A DNA stretch of 64,000 nucleotides from Deltaproteobacteria bacterium (GTDB lineage: Bacteria > Desulfobacterota > Syntrophorhabdia > Syntrophorhabdales > Syntrophorhabdaceae), in the NCBI GenBank assembly GCA_022711595.1, contig JAKLET010000003.1, positions 62,001-126,000 of the forward strand, given 5' to 3'. Positions 17,521 through 25,617 of the stretch are shown piece after piece; position 1 is the first letter of the stretch, and each line of letters opens with the position of its first letter. The position numbers and the translations under genes were made by a program. The notes below the pieces were generated by a model. That model ran no database searches and was not told the origin of the DNA. It worked only from the letters and a program-made list of their open reading frames with translations.

Positions 17521-17699
17521 AAAGCGCTGCCTTTAGTGACAGCGAAGCGCCAGGCACGAAATCCAACCGCGGCCCTGCAAGCGCTTTCATTGATTCGCAA
17601 TATCGATTGGCTTCAGGACCCGATTCAATTCAGTTCCTGCAACCAGCATGATCAGCGGTCTTCTGAATGTCCCAGGCTCCATAGAGCAATGCCTGACGC

Positions 17700-17729
17700 T
17701 TGGTATTTCTTCAACTTGTGTTGTATAAT
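17700..17729 (+). promoter_or_regulatory. Predicted sigma70 promoter
   Basis: TTGGTA (17700-17705), 18-bp spacer, perfect TATAAT (17724-17729), about 70 bp before the hotdog-like gene. Confidence 0.5.
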
Positions 17730-17800
17730 CAACTATCAGCAGGGTTGGTGAGGGAAAAGCAGGAACGAAGTTAAGCTGTGCCAAGAACCGTCTTTAATGT

Positions 17801-18298
17801 ATGGAAAACAGATTGCCCCTTCTGGAAAGTGAGCGATACTCACTGGAGAACCTTGTGGACCTTAACAGAAAACAGATCGGGAGATTACTTAAATTGTCCG
17901 AGGAACATGTTGTCATCGATAGGGCGGTGTATGACCCGGTTTACCCAAACGATCTTAAGATCCATAAATTGTTGGCAAAAGACGATATTGATTTTTCAAG
18001 CCATATCCCGGGCTATCAAATTTATCCGAATTATGCCATCGTGAAAATATTGAACCAGGGGATAAGGCTCCTGGTCCGTCTTCTATACCCGGACCTTAGG
18101 GATATTCCAGTTGGCATGATAGAACATACCAAATTGAGAGGGCAGCTCTACCCGGATGACGAGATGAATGTGTTGATTAAAAAGTGGCAGGATAGAAGCA
18201 AGACAGCAAAGTTTGAAATTGCCATCGAGAACCAAAAGGGGGTATTGGTATACGAATCGACAGTCTATGGCACCATAATCAAGAAAAAAAGAAATTGA
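17801..18298 (+). CDS. FabZ-like hotdog protein lacking the catalytic Glu
   Basis: A 165-residue protein whose centre aligns by eye with 3-hydroxyacyl-ACP dehydratase FabZ: SHIPGYQIYPNYAIVKILNQG matches the HFPG...PG...IEA.AQ helix, and GMIEHTKLRGQLYPDD...IENQKGVLVYESTVYGTI matches the FabZ 'kfr.pv.PGD' and final strands. The catalytic His is kept (about residue 68), but the helix Glu is replaced by Lys (IVKILNQ), so dehydration is unlikely; it may bind acyl groups or act in regulation. The assignment rests on motif reading only. The GTAT-rich upstream gap has a promoter at 17700. Confidence 0.5.
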   Translation: MENRLPLLESERYSLENLVDLNRKQIGRLLKLSEEHVVIDRAVYDPVYPNDLKIHKLLAKDDIDFSSHIPGYQIYPNYAIVKILNQGIRLLVRLLYPDLRDIPVGMIEHTKLRGQLYPDDEMNVLIKKWQDRSKTAKFEIAIENQKGVLVYESTVYGTIIKKKRN

Positions 18299-18872
18299 TA
18301 CGTGCCGATGAATACCTGCTTTCCCTCGTAGTATCTGTTGGTTGCGCAATATTGTTCTTTCCCATATTTTTGGGTTGTTCAGGATCATCCATGCCAGTGT
18401 TCTTCGTCCGGCAAGCGTTTTTCCACTTGTAATCTTGTCGTAATTGCAGGAAAATGAATCGGCTGGCGGAGAACGATAAGCCAATCAGCGCCAGAATGGC
18501 AAGACGCGCGATCGGATGTCCAATGCAAAATGAACGTATATCATCGGAGAAGCAAGAATGTTCAAGAAGCCTGTTTTGCCGGTTGTTGCGGCCGTTTTTC
18601 TCGCGGCAGGCGGCACGGCCAGAAGCCTATCGTAAAGTGAAGAAAGGTGGCAGCTATTAAAGGCAGCACGATGACCGTTCTGCGGCGGGCATCAAAATAG
18701 AGCGGAACGAGTGGCGTGAAGAAGGCCGCGGCAAGGGATTAAGAACAAGAGACAGGAGAACAAAGGTGAAGGGTTATAAGGTGACTGCTCTTAACAAGCA
18801 AGTGAAACGCCCGCACACGAGTGGATGAAAAGTATATTCTATTTCAAATAATAAAACATAAGGGGAATGATA
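18299..18872 (+). pseudogene. Gap with a possible decayed secreted-protein gene
   Basis: No intact gene is convincing here. At 18558 an ATG behind GGAGAAGCAAGA opens a clean signal-peptide-like start (MFKKPVLPVVAAVFLAAGG) that stops after 25 codons (TAA 18633-18635). Following sequence has open stretches in other frames up to about 18780 (for example ...AGIKIERNEWREEGRGKGL), which is what a frameshifted remnant would look like. Alternatively it is a genuine 25-residue peptide or simple noncoding DNA. Confidence 0.3.
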
Positions 18873-19694
18873 ATGAAAATCACTATTCGTATCCTGGCAA
18901 GCGTTGTGTGTCTGTTGCTTCTGGCTGTCGGAGTTGCCTTCAGCCAGGAGAAAGATGTTAAAGGTTGCAAGGACCATCCTTTGATTTCAAGAATGAACAA
19001 TTACTATATCAGCAGCTGCAAGAAAGACTTCAACTCCTTCGATTTTTATGTGAAAGAGGGTAACAAAACCATAGAAGGAGAGATGACAAAGATCTCATAT
19101 TCTCTGCGAGAGGGATCGACCCAGCCGAGTTTCCTGCAGGTCCGCCGCAATTACGGCAATGCTGTAAAAAATATCGGAGGGATGGTTGTTTTTGATGAAG
19201 ACCGACGGAGCACATTCAGGGTGACCAGGGGAGGAAAGGAGGCCTGGATTGCGCTTGAGGTCTTCAACGAGGGGCGCAACTATGATCTGGTCGTGCTTGA
19301 AATAGCACCCATGGCTCAGGAAGTGACAGCGGATGCCATGTACAGCGCGCTGAAGAAAGACGGCTTCATGGCCCTTTATATCAATTTCGACACGGGCAAG
19401 TCCGTTATCAAACCCGAGTCCATGCCGATCATCGGACAGATAGCAGCACTTCTCAAAGCTCATCCGGAGCTCAAGGTAAGCATCGAGGGTCACACCGACA
19501 ATGTGGGAACACCTCAGAGCAACAAAACCCTCTCCACGCAGCGCGCCAAATCGGTCATGAGCGCTGTTGTCCAAAAGGGGATTGCCGCGACCAGGCTGAC
19601 AGCTCTTGGTTGGGGGCAGGAGAAGCCGGTTGCGGATAATCGCTCCGAAGATGGCAGGGCCAAGAACCGGCGCGTCGAGATCGTCAAGAAATAA
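18873..19694 (+). CDS. OmpA-family peptidoglycan-binding protein
   Basis: Exported protein of about 273 residues. ATG 18873 is chosen over ATG 18867 because the AAGGGG ribosome site is too close to the latter. It has a signal peptide (about 1-24, ending VAFSQ), a roughly 140-residue N-terminal domain of unknown type, and a C-terminal OmpA-like domain (about 165-273) with the peptidoglycan-binding motif: INFDTGKSVIKPES, EGHTDNVG, NKTLSTQRAKSV and GWGQEKPVADN...RAKNRRVEI. Two cysteines (GCKDHP, SSCKKD) near the mature N-terminus may form a disulfide. It likely tethers the envelope to peptidoglycan. It is followed by a long hairpin terminator. Confidence 0.88.
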   Translation: MKITIRILASVVCLLLLAVGVAFSQEKDVKGCKDHPLISRMNNYYISSCKKDFNSFDFYVKEGNKTIEGEMTKISYSLREGSTQPSFLQVRRNYGNAVKNIGGMVVFDEDRRSTFRVTRGGKEAWIALEVFNEGRNYDLVVLEIAPMAQEVTADAMYSALKKDGFMALYINFDTGKSVIKPESMPIIGQIAALLKAHPELKVSIEGHTDNVGTPQSNKTLSTQRAKSVMSAVVQKGIAATRLTALGWGQEKPVADNRSEDGRAKNRRVEIVKK

Positions 19695-19715
19695 GCGATC
19701 AGTAGTTGGGCCAAT

Positions 19716-19766
19716 TGTCGAAGGGCAAAGGCAGGGTAAGAATGACCCTGCCTTTGCCCTTCGACA
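19716..19766. terminator. Perfect 22-bp hairpin between convergent genes
   Basis: Arms 19716-19737 and 19745-19766 are perfect reverse complements around a 7-nt loop (AAGAATG). It lies between the OmpA-like gene and the convergent nitroreductase, so it probably ends transcription in both directions, although no long T tract follows. Confidence 0.75.
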
Positions 19767-19891
19767 CATCAACCTGCAACAGGTACAGCCGTCGCTCGAG
19801 AGAGATTGCCACCAAATAATACCGGGATTTGCATTGTTTATAAGTTTTTGCCTTTGGCATTAAAGCGACTCAAGCCTTCAAGCGGTTAAAA

Positions 19892-20488
19892 CTATTTTTT
19901 CTGGTATGGTTCCCCGAATGCATCGAGGAACACGATCTCTGAAAGCGGTTTGCGGGGGGTTTCCCTTGGTGTTTCGTCGAAATAGCCAACGGGGGTCATC
20001 TCGGTGATACTGTAACCTTCCGGTATCTTCAGTGCTTCCTCGGCTTTTTTTGCGTCAAAGCTTCCCACGTGAACGGTGCCGAGCCCGAAATTCCAGGCGG
20101 CCAGCACTATATGTTCCATCGCGATGCCCGAGTCGAACATGAACCAGTCGCCCTTGTCCGTTGCAGGAGTGCCTTTATGACAGCCCGAAACCCCTCTTTT
20201 CGCGGCGACGCAAATGACGACAGGGGCATCGACAATGGCTGCCCTGGCCGGGTTTGTGGGACTGAGTGCGTCGCGCAGATCTTCCTTGACCTTCTGGTCT
20301 TTAACGACTATGAATCGCCACACCTGGGTGTTTGCCCACGAAGGCGAGCGCCGTGCCGCCTCGAGGATCTCGCCCAGTATTTCGTCGGGGATATTGTCAG
20401 ACCTGTACTTTCTGACGCTCCTTCTTTCGTTGATTGCCTTTAAAAGATCCACGTTATCATTATGCGATGCGGGAGGAAACTTTGTCAA
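19892..20488 (-). CDS. Nitroreductase-family FMN oxidoreductase
   Basis: A 198-residue cytoplasmic flavoenzyme. Family motifs are visible: INERRSVRKYRSDNIPDE near the N-terminus (FMN phosphate contact), ARRSPSWANTQVWRFIVV, the central AMEHIVLAAWNFGLGTVHVGSF, and the C-terminal MTPVGYFDETPRETPRKPLSEIV. Such proteins reduce nitroaromatics, quinones or act in cofactor metabolism with NAD(P)H. The start is uncertain: TTG 20488 extends the frame, while GTG 20452 sits closer to the conserved domain. It is monocistronic, with an AT-rich gap upstream. Confidence 0.85.
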   Translation of the reverse strand: MTKFPPASHNDNVDLLKAINERRSVRKYRSDNIPDEILGEILEAARRSPSWANTQVWRFIVVKDQKVKEDLRDALSPTNPARAAIVDAPVVICVAAKRGVSGCHKGTPATDKGDWFMFDSGIAMEHIVLAAWNFGLGTVHVGSFDAKKAEEALKIPEGYSITEMTPVGYFDETPRETPRKPLSEIVFLDAFGEPYQKK

Positions 20489-20949
20489 TCATTAATCATT
20501 ATCTTCCCGGTTCTTCAGTTTTCATTGCAGCGGGCCATTTATTGCATCAGGTCCATTTATAGACCCGGTTGCGCGGAACATACCGGGCGGGTACTGACAC
20601 TTTCTATTATGACATTATATAAATAGAAAATAATATAACTAAGAAATATACAATGTGGTATTTAAATAGAACATATAATGCTATTAATAATATCTTGGAT
20701 TTATTTGTTTACAGTTTTACAAGTCCGTTGTTTTCCCGAACACAGGTCTTAAAAAGGCGTGACGAAAACCAATTGAGGCGCGATATATAGTTAAATAACA
20801 GACTAATTAATATCTAAAATGGTTATATAAATGAAATGTAATATAAGTATATAAATAATCGTTGTTGTCCCCGACTATTTCCCGTTGACAGTCACTGCCA
20901 TGTTATATAGGATTCACTATGTATTTTTATGCTTGATAAGGGGCTGTCA
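20489..20949. other. AT-rich intergenic region
   Basis: About 460 bp between divergent genes, markedly AT-rich from about 20590 to 20870 with runs such as TATAAATAGAAAATAATATAAC. No gene, tRNA or hairpin of note is seen. It may be a nucleoid-protein-bound region or the edge of transferred DNA. The right end holds the promoter of the next gene. Confidence 0.5.
20885..20913 (+). promoter_or_regulatory. Predicted sigma70 promoter of the hexapeptide acyltransferase
   Basis: Perfect TTGACA (20885-20890), 17-bp spacer, TAGGAT (20908-20913). The start site would fall near 20920. Confidence 0.6.
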
Positions 20950-21687
20950 ATGAATATAAGCGATAGGCTGGAAAGGGCCGGGAAGATCATTGGAGCCGGT
21001 ATTGATGAAAAGGGCACTGCCGAGATACTGGGTTTCATGGGGGTTAGTAATTTTCCTGTTGAGACCCTTGGAGAGCTCGCACTATACAGCGAGCTTCTTC
21101 CGAAAGTTGTCGATTACGGTTACACGAACAGCCAGCGCCTGCTGCATTTCCTCTGGGATGCGCTGGACAGGAGCCCTATCTGCCTGAACGTCAGTTTTTC
21201 CATCCCCATGCGGCGCATTATTGCCGGGGCCCTTTTCAAAAGGTGCGGCAGGAACCTTATCGCCGAAGAGGGCGTTCGTTTCAATTTCGGTCAGGGCATC
21301 GAGCTGGGCGATGATGTCTTTTTCAATCGCGGTGTCTATCTCGACTCAAAAGGAGGCATAGAGATCGGCAGCTGTTCGGGTTTTGCCGAAAACGTGCAGG
21401 TGTTCACCCATACACACTCCGAGTCGGACCACACCAGGCGTACCTATGGGAAGGTGACCGTGGGGAATTACGTCGTAGTTTATGCCGGATCGGTAATATT
21501 GTCCGGCGTGACGATCGGCGATGAGGCCCTCGTTGCAGCGAGATCACTCGTTGCCCGGGACGTCGAACCCGGTATGATGGTAAGCGGCGTGCCCGCCCTG
21601 CCGGTGCGCCAGCGGCGCAGTGAAGGCAGGCGCGGACGGGGGCTGAACCATCTGTGGCTGAAGGACGGCGCCTACCAGGACAAATAG
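20950..21687 (+). CDS. Left-handed beta-helix acyltransferase (LbH, hexapeptide repeats)
   Basis: A 245-residue protein of the maltose/galactoside O-acetyltransferase (LacA/NodL-like) superfamily. An N-terminal helical part (about 1-85) precedes hexapeptide-repeat strands (GIELGDDVFFNRGVYLDSKGGIEIG..., VTVGNYVVVYAGSVILSGVTIGDEALVAARSLV) and the closing VSGVPALPVR, which is typical of the family. The putative catalytic His lies in TTHTHSE-like FTHTHSESDH. ATG 20950 is favoured by AAGGGGCTGTCA upstream; ATG 20929 is an alternative. The substrate is unknown, possibly a sugar. Confidence 0.8.
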   Translation: MNISDRLERAGKIIGAGIDEKGTAEILGFMGVSNFPVETLGELALYSELLPKVVDYGYTNSQRLLHFLWDALDRSPICLNVSFSIPMRRIIAGALFKRCGRNLIAEEGVRFNFGQGIELGDDVFFNRGVYLDSKGGIEIGSCSGFAENVQVFTHTHSESDHTRRTYGKVTVGNYVVVYAGSVILSGVTIGDEALVAARSLVARDVEPGMMVSGVPALPVRQRRSEGRRGRGLNHLWLKDGAYQDK

Positions 21688-21858
21688 TTCCAACTTCAGA
21701 TCAAAGGCCATACCTTTGCTGTTTTTCCTCGCTGCCTCCCTATATATTTCCAACCGCCTTGCTAAAGCTGGCCAGGACTTAAGAAAAGCCTGCGTCAGGC
21801 TCTCATCTGCGCCACGGCATTGTCTTTGATATGGAAACGTAAATGGGCATCGCCATTC

Positions 21859-21887
21859 TTTACTTTGACGGGGGTCTCTGTTAGAAT
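21859..21887 (+). promoter_or_regulatory. Promoter very close to the peptide-binding gene start
   Basis: TTTACT (21859-21864), 17-bp spacer, TAGAAT (21882-21887). The start site would be near 21894, leaving a leader of only about 10 nt before ATG 21905. Confidence 0.5.
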
Positions 21888-21904
21888 TAGCTTCAATTGC
21901 GCCC

Positions 21905-23539
21905 ATGGTGAATAAAAAGGTCTTTATCTGTTTCATCTGTCTCTTTCTTTTCCTCTCCTGCGGCAAGAAAAGGGACGCCGCCTTCTACGAAGATCCCGGG
22001 AAGCCTGCACACGGTGACATGATCATCACGGGTTCCATCGGGGAACCGTCGAACCTTATCCCCATCCTGTCCAGTGATTCCTCATCTCACGAGATCGCAT
22101 CCTATATCTATAACGGCCTCGTCAAGTACGACAAGGACCTCAACATCGTGGGCGACCTTGCCGAATCATGGGAGGTGTCGAAAGACAGCTTGACTATCAC
22201 CTTCCGGTTGCGCAAGGGCGTCAAATGGCACGACGGAGAGCCGTTTTCCGCCAGGGATGTCATGTACACATATAAGGTCACCATCGACCCTAAAACTCCG
22301 ACACCATATTCAGGCGATTTCAAGCTTGTCAAGAAGGCGGAGATGCCCGACGATCACACATTCAAGGTCACCTACGACAAACCATTCGCCCCGGCGCTCA
22401 TCAGCTGGTCAGTCGCGGTCCTGCCCCGCCATCTCCTCGAAGGGAAGGACATCACGAATTCCCCGCTCAAGAGGAGACCCGTCGGTACCGGGCCTTTCAT
22501 CTTCAGCGAATGGGTCCCCGGAGACCGGGTCATCCTCACGGCGAACCCTGATTATTTCGAGGGCAAACCTTACATTGACCGGTACATGATGAAGATCATT
22601 CCTGACAGCGCCACCATGTTCCTGGAGTTGAAGAACAATTCCATCGACATGATGGGTCTGACGCCGCTGCAGTATGTTAAACAGACCGATTACCCGGCGT
22701 TCAGACGGGAGTTCAACAGGTACAAATACCTTGCCGCCGCTTATACCTACATCGGGTACAACCTCCGACACGGTTTTTTCAAGGATAAAAAAGTTCGCCA
22801 GGCAATGGCCTGCGCGATCAACAAACAGGAGATCATAGATGGAATACTGCTTGGTCAGGGGGTGGAGGCGACGGGTCCTTTCAAGCCCGACATGTGGGCG
22901 CATAACGGTAACGTGAAAAGATACGAATACAATCCGGAGAGGGCGCTGGCTCTTTTGAAAGAGGCCGGATTCGAACGGGGCACCGACGGTGTTTTACGCA
23001 AGAACGGGGCGCCTTTTGAGTTCACCATCCTTGTCAATCAGGGCAACACGGTGCGCATCCAGAGCGCGGAACTCATCCAGCGCAGACTTTCCGCTGTCGG
23101 TATTACGATGAAGATACGTGTCCTTGAATGGGCGACCCTTGTCAACGATTTTATCGACAAAAGGAATTTCGAGGCTGTCCTGCTCGGCTGGACGATACCC
23201 AACGACCCGGACCCCTTCGATGTCTGGCACTCATCAAAACAGGGCCCAAAGGAACTTAATTTCACTTCCTTCGAGAACAGGGAAGTGGATGAAGTGCTTG
23301 TGAAGGCCCGCCATACCCTTGACAGACCGGAAAGGAAGAAGTGCCTGGACCGCTTCCAGGAGATACTGGCCGAAGAGCAGCCGTACACCTTTCTTTTTGT
23401 CCCCTATAGCACAGTGGCGCTGCATAAACGTTTCAAGGCCGTCGAACCTGCGCCCGCCGGCATCATGTACAATTTTATCAAATGGTATGTACCCGAGAAC
23501 CAGGTGAGGTATAAGTCGAATGCTGCGATATCTCGTTAA
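21905..23539 (+). CDS. Peptide/oligopeptide ABC transporter substrate-binding lipoprotein
   Basis: Solute-binding protein of the DppA/OppA family (SBP family 5), 544 residues. Signal peptide with lipobox LFLSC (Cys about 19) implies a lipid-anchored periplasmic protein. Family signatures are visible: LVKYDKDLNIVGDLAESWEVS, TITFRLRKGVKWHDGEPFSARDVMYTY, GTGPFIFSEWVPGDRVILTANPDYF. No Shine-Dalgarno is seen before ATG 21905, consistent with a near-leaderless transcript. The end overlaps the permease gene by 20 bp. The usual second permease and ATPases are absent from the neighbourhood. Confidence 0.9.
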   Translation: MVNKKVFICFICLFLFLSCGKKRDAAFYEDPGKPAHGDMIITGSIGEPSNLIPILSSDSSSHEIASYIYNGLVKYDKDLNIVGDLAESWEVSKDSLTITFRLRKGVKWHDGEPFSARDVMYTYKVTIDPKTPTPYSGDFKLVKKAEMPDDHTFKVTYDKPFAPALISWSVAVLPRHLLEGKDITNSPLKRRPVGTGPFIFSEWVPGDRVILTANPDYFEGKPYIDRYMMKIIPDSATMFLELKNNSIDMMGLTPLQYVKQTDYPAFRREFNRYKYLAAAYTYIGYNLRHGFFKDKKVRQAMACAINKQEIIDGILLGQGVEATGPFKPDMWAHNGNVKRYEYNPERALALLKEAGFERGTDGVLRKNGAPFEFTILVNQGNTVRIQSAELIQRRLSAVGITMKIRVLEWATLVNDFIDKRNFEAVLLGWTIPNDPDPFDVWHSSKQGPKELNFTSFENREVDEVLVKARHTLDRPERKKCLDRFQEILAEEQPYTFLFVPYSTVALHKRFKAVEPAPAGIMYNFIKWYVPENQVRYKSNAAISR

Positions 23540-24494
23540 GCGCCTTTTTTTCATGATCCCCATGGTCTTCGGGATCACCCTGATCTCTTTCGCGGTGATA
23601 CACCTTGTGCCGGGTGAGCCGGGGATGCTCGAGGCGGAGATGAACCCGAAGGTCACAAAAGAGGCCAGGGAACGCATCCGCGCCATTTACGGCCTGGACA
23701 AACCTCTGCACGTCCAGTACTGGACCTGGCTCAAAAGGATCGTCAGGCTCGATTTCGGCACCTCTTTCGCGACCGACAGGCGCCCCGTGATGGATAAGAT
23801 AAAGGAGCGCCTGCCCATCACGATCGTTATCAACCTGCTCGCCATGGGCCTTATCTTCATCTTCGGCATACCCATAGGGATATATTGCGCACGCTACAAG
23901 GATACGATCATGGACAAGCTCCTCACATCCTTCGTTTTCGCGGGGTATGCCGCGCCCACTTTCTGGGTGGCGCTCCTTGCCATGATCTTTTTCGGGGTCT
24001 ACCTGGAGCTTTTTCCCGTGTCGGGGATCAAATCATATGACTACGGTGAAATGAACGTGTTTGAAAAGATCTTTGATATATCGAGGCACCTTGTGCTTCC
24101 TGTTTGTATCTCTGCCGTGGGAAGCCTTGCTGGTATCTCGCGGTATATGAAGAACAGCCTCCTCGAGGTCCTGAGGCAGGAATACATTACGACGGCGTAC
24201 GCGAAGGGCCTCCCGGAAAGCATGGTCCTCAAGAAACATGCCCTGCGCAATGCGCTGTTGCCCGTTATAACGATCCTGGGCCTCTCGGTCCCGGGCCTCA
24301 TCGGAGGCAGCGTCATCTTCGAGAGCATCTTTTCCATACCCGGCATGGGACAGCTTTTCTATTCCAGCGTCATGGCCCGCGATTACCCAACCATCATGGG
24401 CATTCTCGTCATCGGGGCGTTCCTGACGCTCATCGGCAACCTCGTTGCGGACGTCTCCTACGCGGTGGCAGACCCGAGGATAAGGATAGGGTGA
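23520..24494 (+). CDS. Peptide ABC transporter permease, DppB type
   Basis: Inner-membrane permease, 324 residues. It begins MLRYLVKRLFFMIPMVFGITLISFAVIHLVPG, the standard DppB/OppB N-terminus, has about six TM helices, and carries the EAA-type cytoplasmic loop (EYITTAYAKGLPESMVLKKHALRNALLPVITILG) that contacts the ATPases, ending with ADVSYAVADPRIRIG. It follows the binding-protein gene with a 20-bp overlap. No dppC or dppDF follows, so partners must be encoded elsewhere. Confidence 0.92.
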   Translation: MLRYLVKRLFFMIPMVFGITLISFAVIHLVPGEPGMLEAEMNPKVTKEARERIRAIYGLDKPLHVQYWTWLKRIVRLDFGTSFATDRRPVMDKIKERLPITIVINLLAMGLIFIFGIPIGIYCARYKDTIMDKLLTSFVFAGYAAPTFWVALLAMIFFGVYLELFPVSGIKSYDYGEMNVFEKIFDISRHLVLPVCISAVGSLAGISRYMKNSLLEVLRQEYITTAYAKGLPESMVLKKHALRNALLPVITILGLSVPGLIGGSVIFESIFSIPGMGQLFYSSVMARDYPTIMGILVIGAFLTLIGNLVADVSYAVADPRIRIG

Positions 24495-24705
24495 AAGATA
24501 GTTTCAATGTTTGAAAGTTTTTGAAGCGTCTTAAAAAAGAAACCTTTCTTTTCCCTGAAACGGTTCATAAACATTCAAACTCTGAAAAAGTTTGGTCTTA
24601 CGCTTCACGGTTTCAGTTGAGCGGGCGTGAGGCATGCTTTTTGTTTTTCCAGATAATTCTTTGATTTGAAATGGGAATGGGATAATCTGGTCTGAACAGT
24701 TTATT

Positions 24706-25617
24706 ATGGTTAAGACGGTAATAGAAAAGATGGCCGGGGGCCGCATCAGCATGAAGGGATTCACCGGCCTGACGAAGAAGCTTTTTAAAAAATACCAGGC
24801 GGACCACGCCAATATTATCGTATCGTCAATCTCTTTTTATATACTGCTCACATTTATACCCTTCACGCTCTTTTCATTCTTTATCCTCAGCTACGTCATC
24901 GATCTGGGCCACCCGGCGGGGAACCTGGAAAGGTACATTGCCAATGTCATTCCGGCGCCCTATAATGCGGTCATCGTCAAGAAGCTGCTCAGGGAGCTCA
25001 ATGTCATATCGTTGTCAAAAAGACTTTCAGGGCCCCTGGGTCTTATCTTCCTTTTTATCTTCACGTCCCGGCTGTTCGCCGTGCTTCGCCCTTCTTTCCA
25101 GTTGATGTTCGGCAAAAGCCCCAAGGGATTCATAAAGAGCAAACAGGAGGAATTCCTGCTCACCCTGGCATTTGCCTTCATTCAGACCCTCATTTTTTTC
25201 AGCTTCATCTTCTCCGTCATCATCCAGGGGAGATTGGTGAAGGCCTTTGGCGGGATCATCACAAGGGCTTCGGTGGTGCAGTTCTTTTCCGTTTTGGATC
25301 TTTTTCTGGTCGCCGGCATGTTCTTTTTTCTGTATTATTTCCTGACGCCGGTGAGGCAGGGCAGGAAGCTTGTTTTCGTGTCCCTGGCCGGCGCGGTCCT
25401 CTGGCACCTGGGAAAGTATTTTTTCCAGTATTTTGTTCTCTACATAGGCAGGTTCACGGCCTTTTTCGGTACCTATGGAGTGTTCATAGCCTTTCTCTTC
25501 TGGGTTTATTTCTCAGTCTTTGTTTTTGTGACCTGCGCAGAACTGCTCGCTGTTGTTTCCGATTATCCTAAGAGTGGGCCTCGGCCCAACTATGCCCCGT
25601 TCCGATGGAAACAGTGA
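24706..25617 (+). CDS. YihY/BrkB-family inner membrane protein
   Basis: A 303-residue polytopic protein with about six TM helices. It shows the family features SSISFYILLTFIPFTLFSFFIL near the N-terminus and the C-terminal AVLWHLGKYFFQYFVLYIGRFTAFFGTYGVFIAFLFWVYFS, followed by a TCAELLAVV segment. The biochemical role of this family is unsettled. The start is ambiguous (ATG 24706, 24730 or 24751; the last follows a G run). The last 50 bp overlap the convergent polA end. Confidence 0.85.
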   Translation: MVKTVIEKMAGGRISMKGFTGLTKKLFKKYQADHANIIVSSISFYILLTFIPFTLFSFFILSYVIDLGHPAGNLERYIANVIPAPYNAVIVKKLLRELNVISLSKRLSGPLGLIFLFIFTSRLFAVLRPSFQLMFGKSPKGFIKSKQEEFLLTLAFAFIQTLIFFSFIFSVIIQGRLVKAFGGIITRASVVQFFSVLDLFLVAGMFFFLYYFLTPVRQGRKLVFVSLAGAVLWHLGKYFFQYFVLYIGRFTAFFGTYGVFIAFLFWVYFSVFVFVTCAELLAVVSDYPKSGPRPNYAPFRWKQ

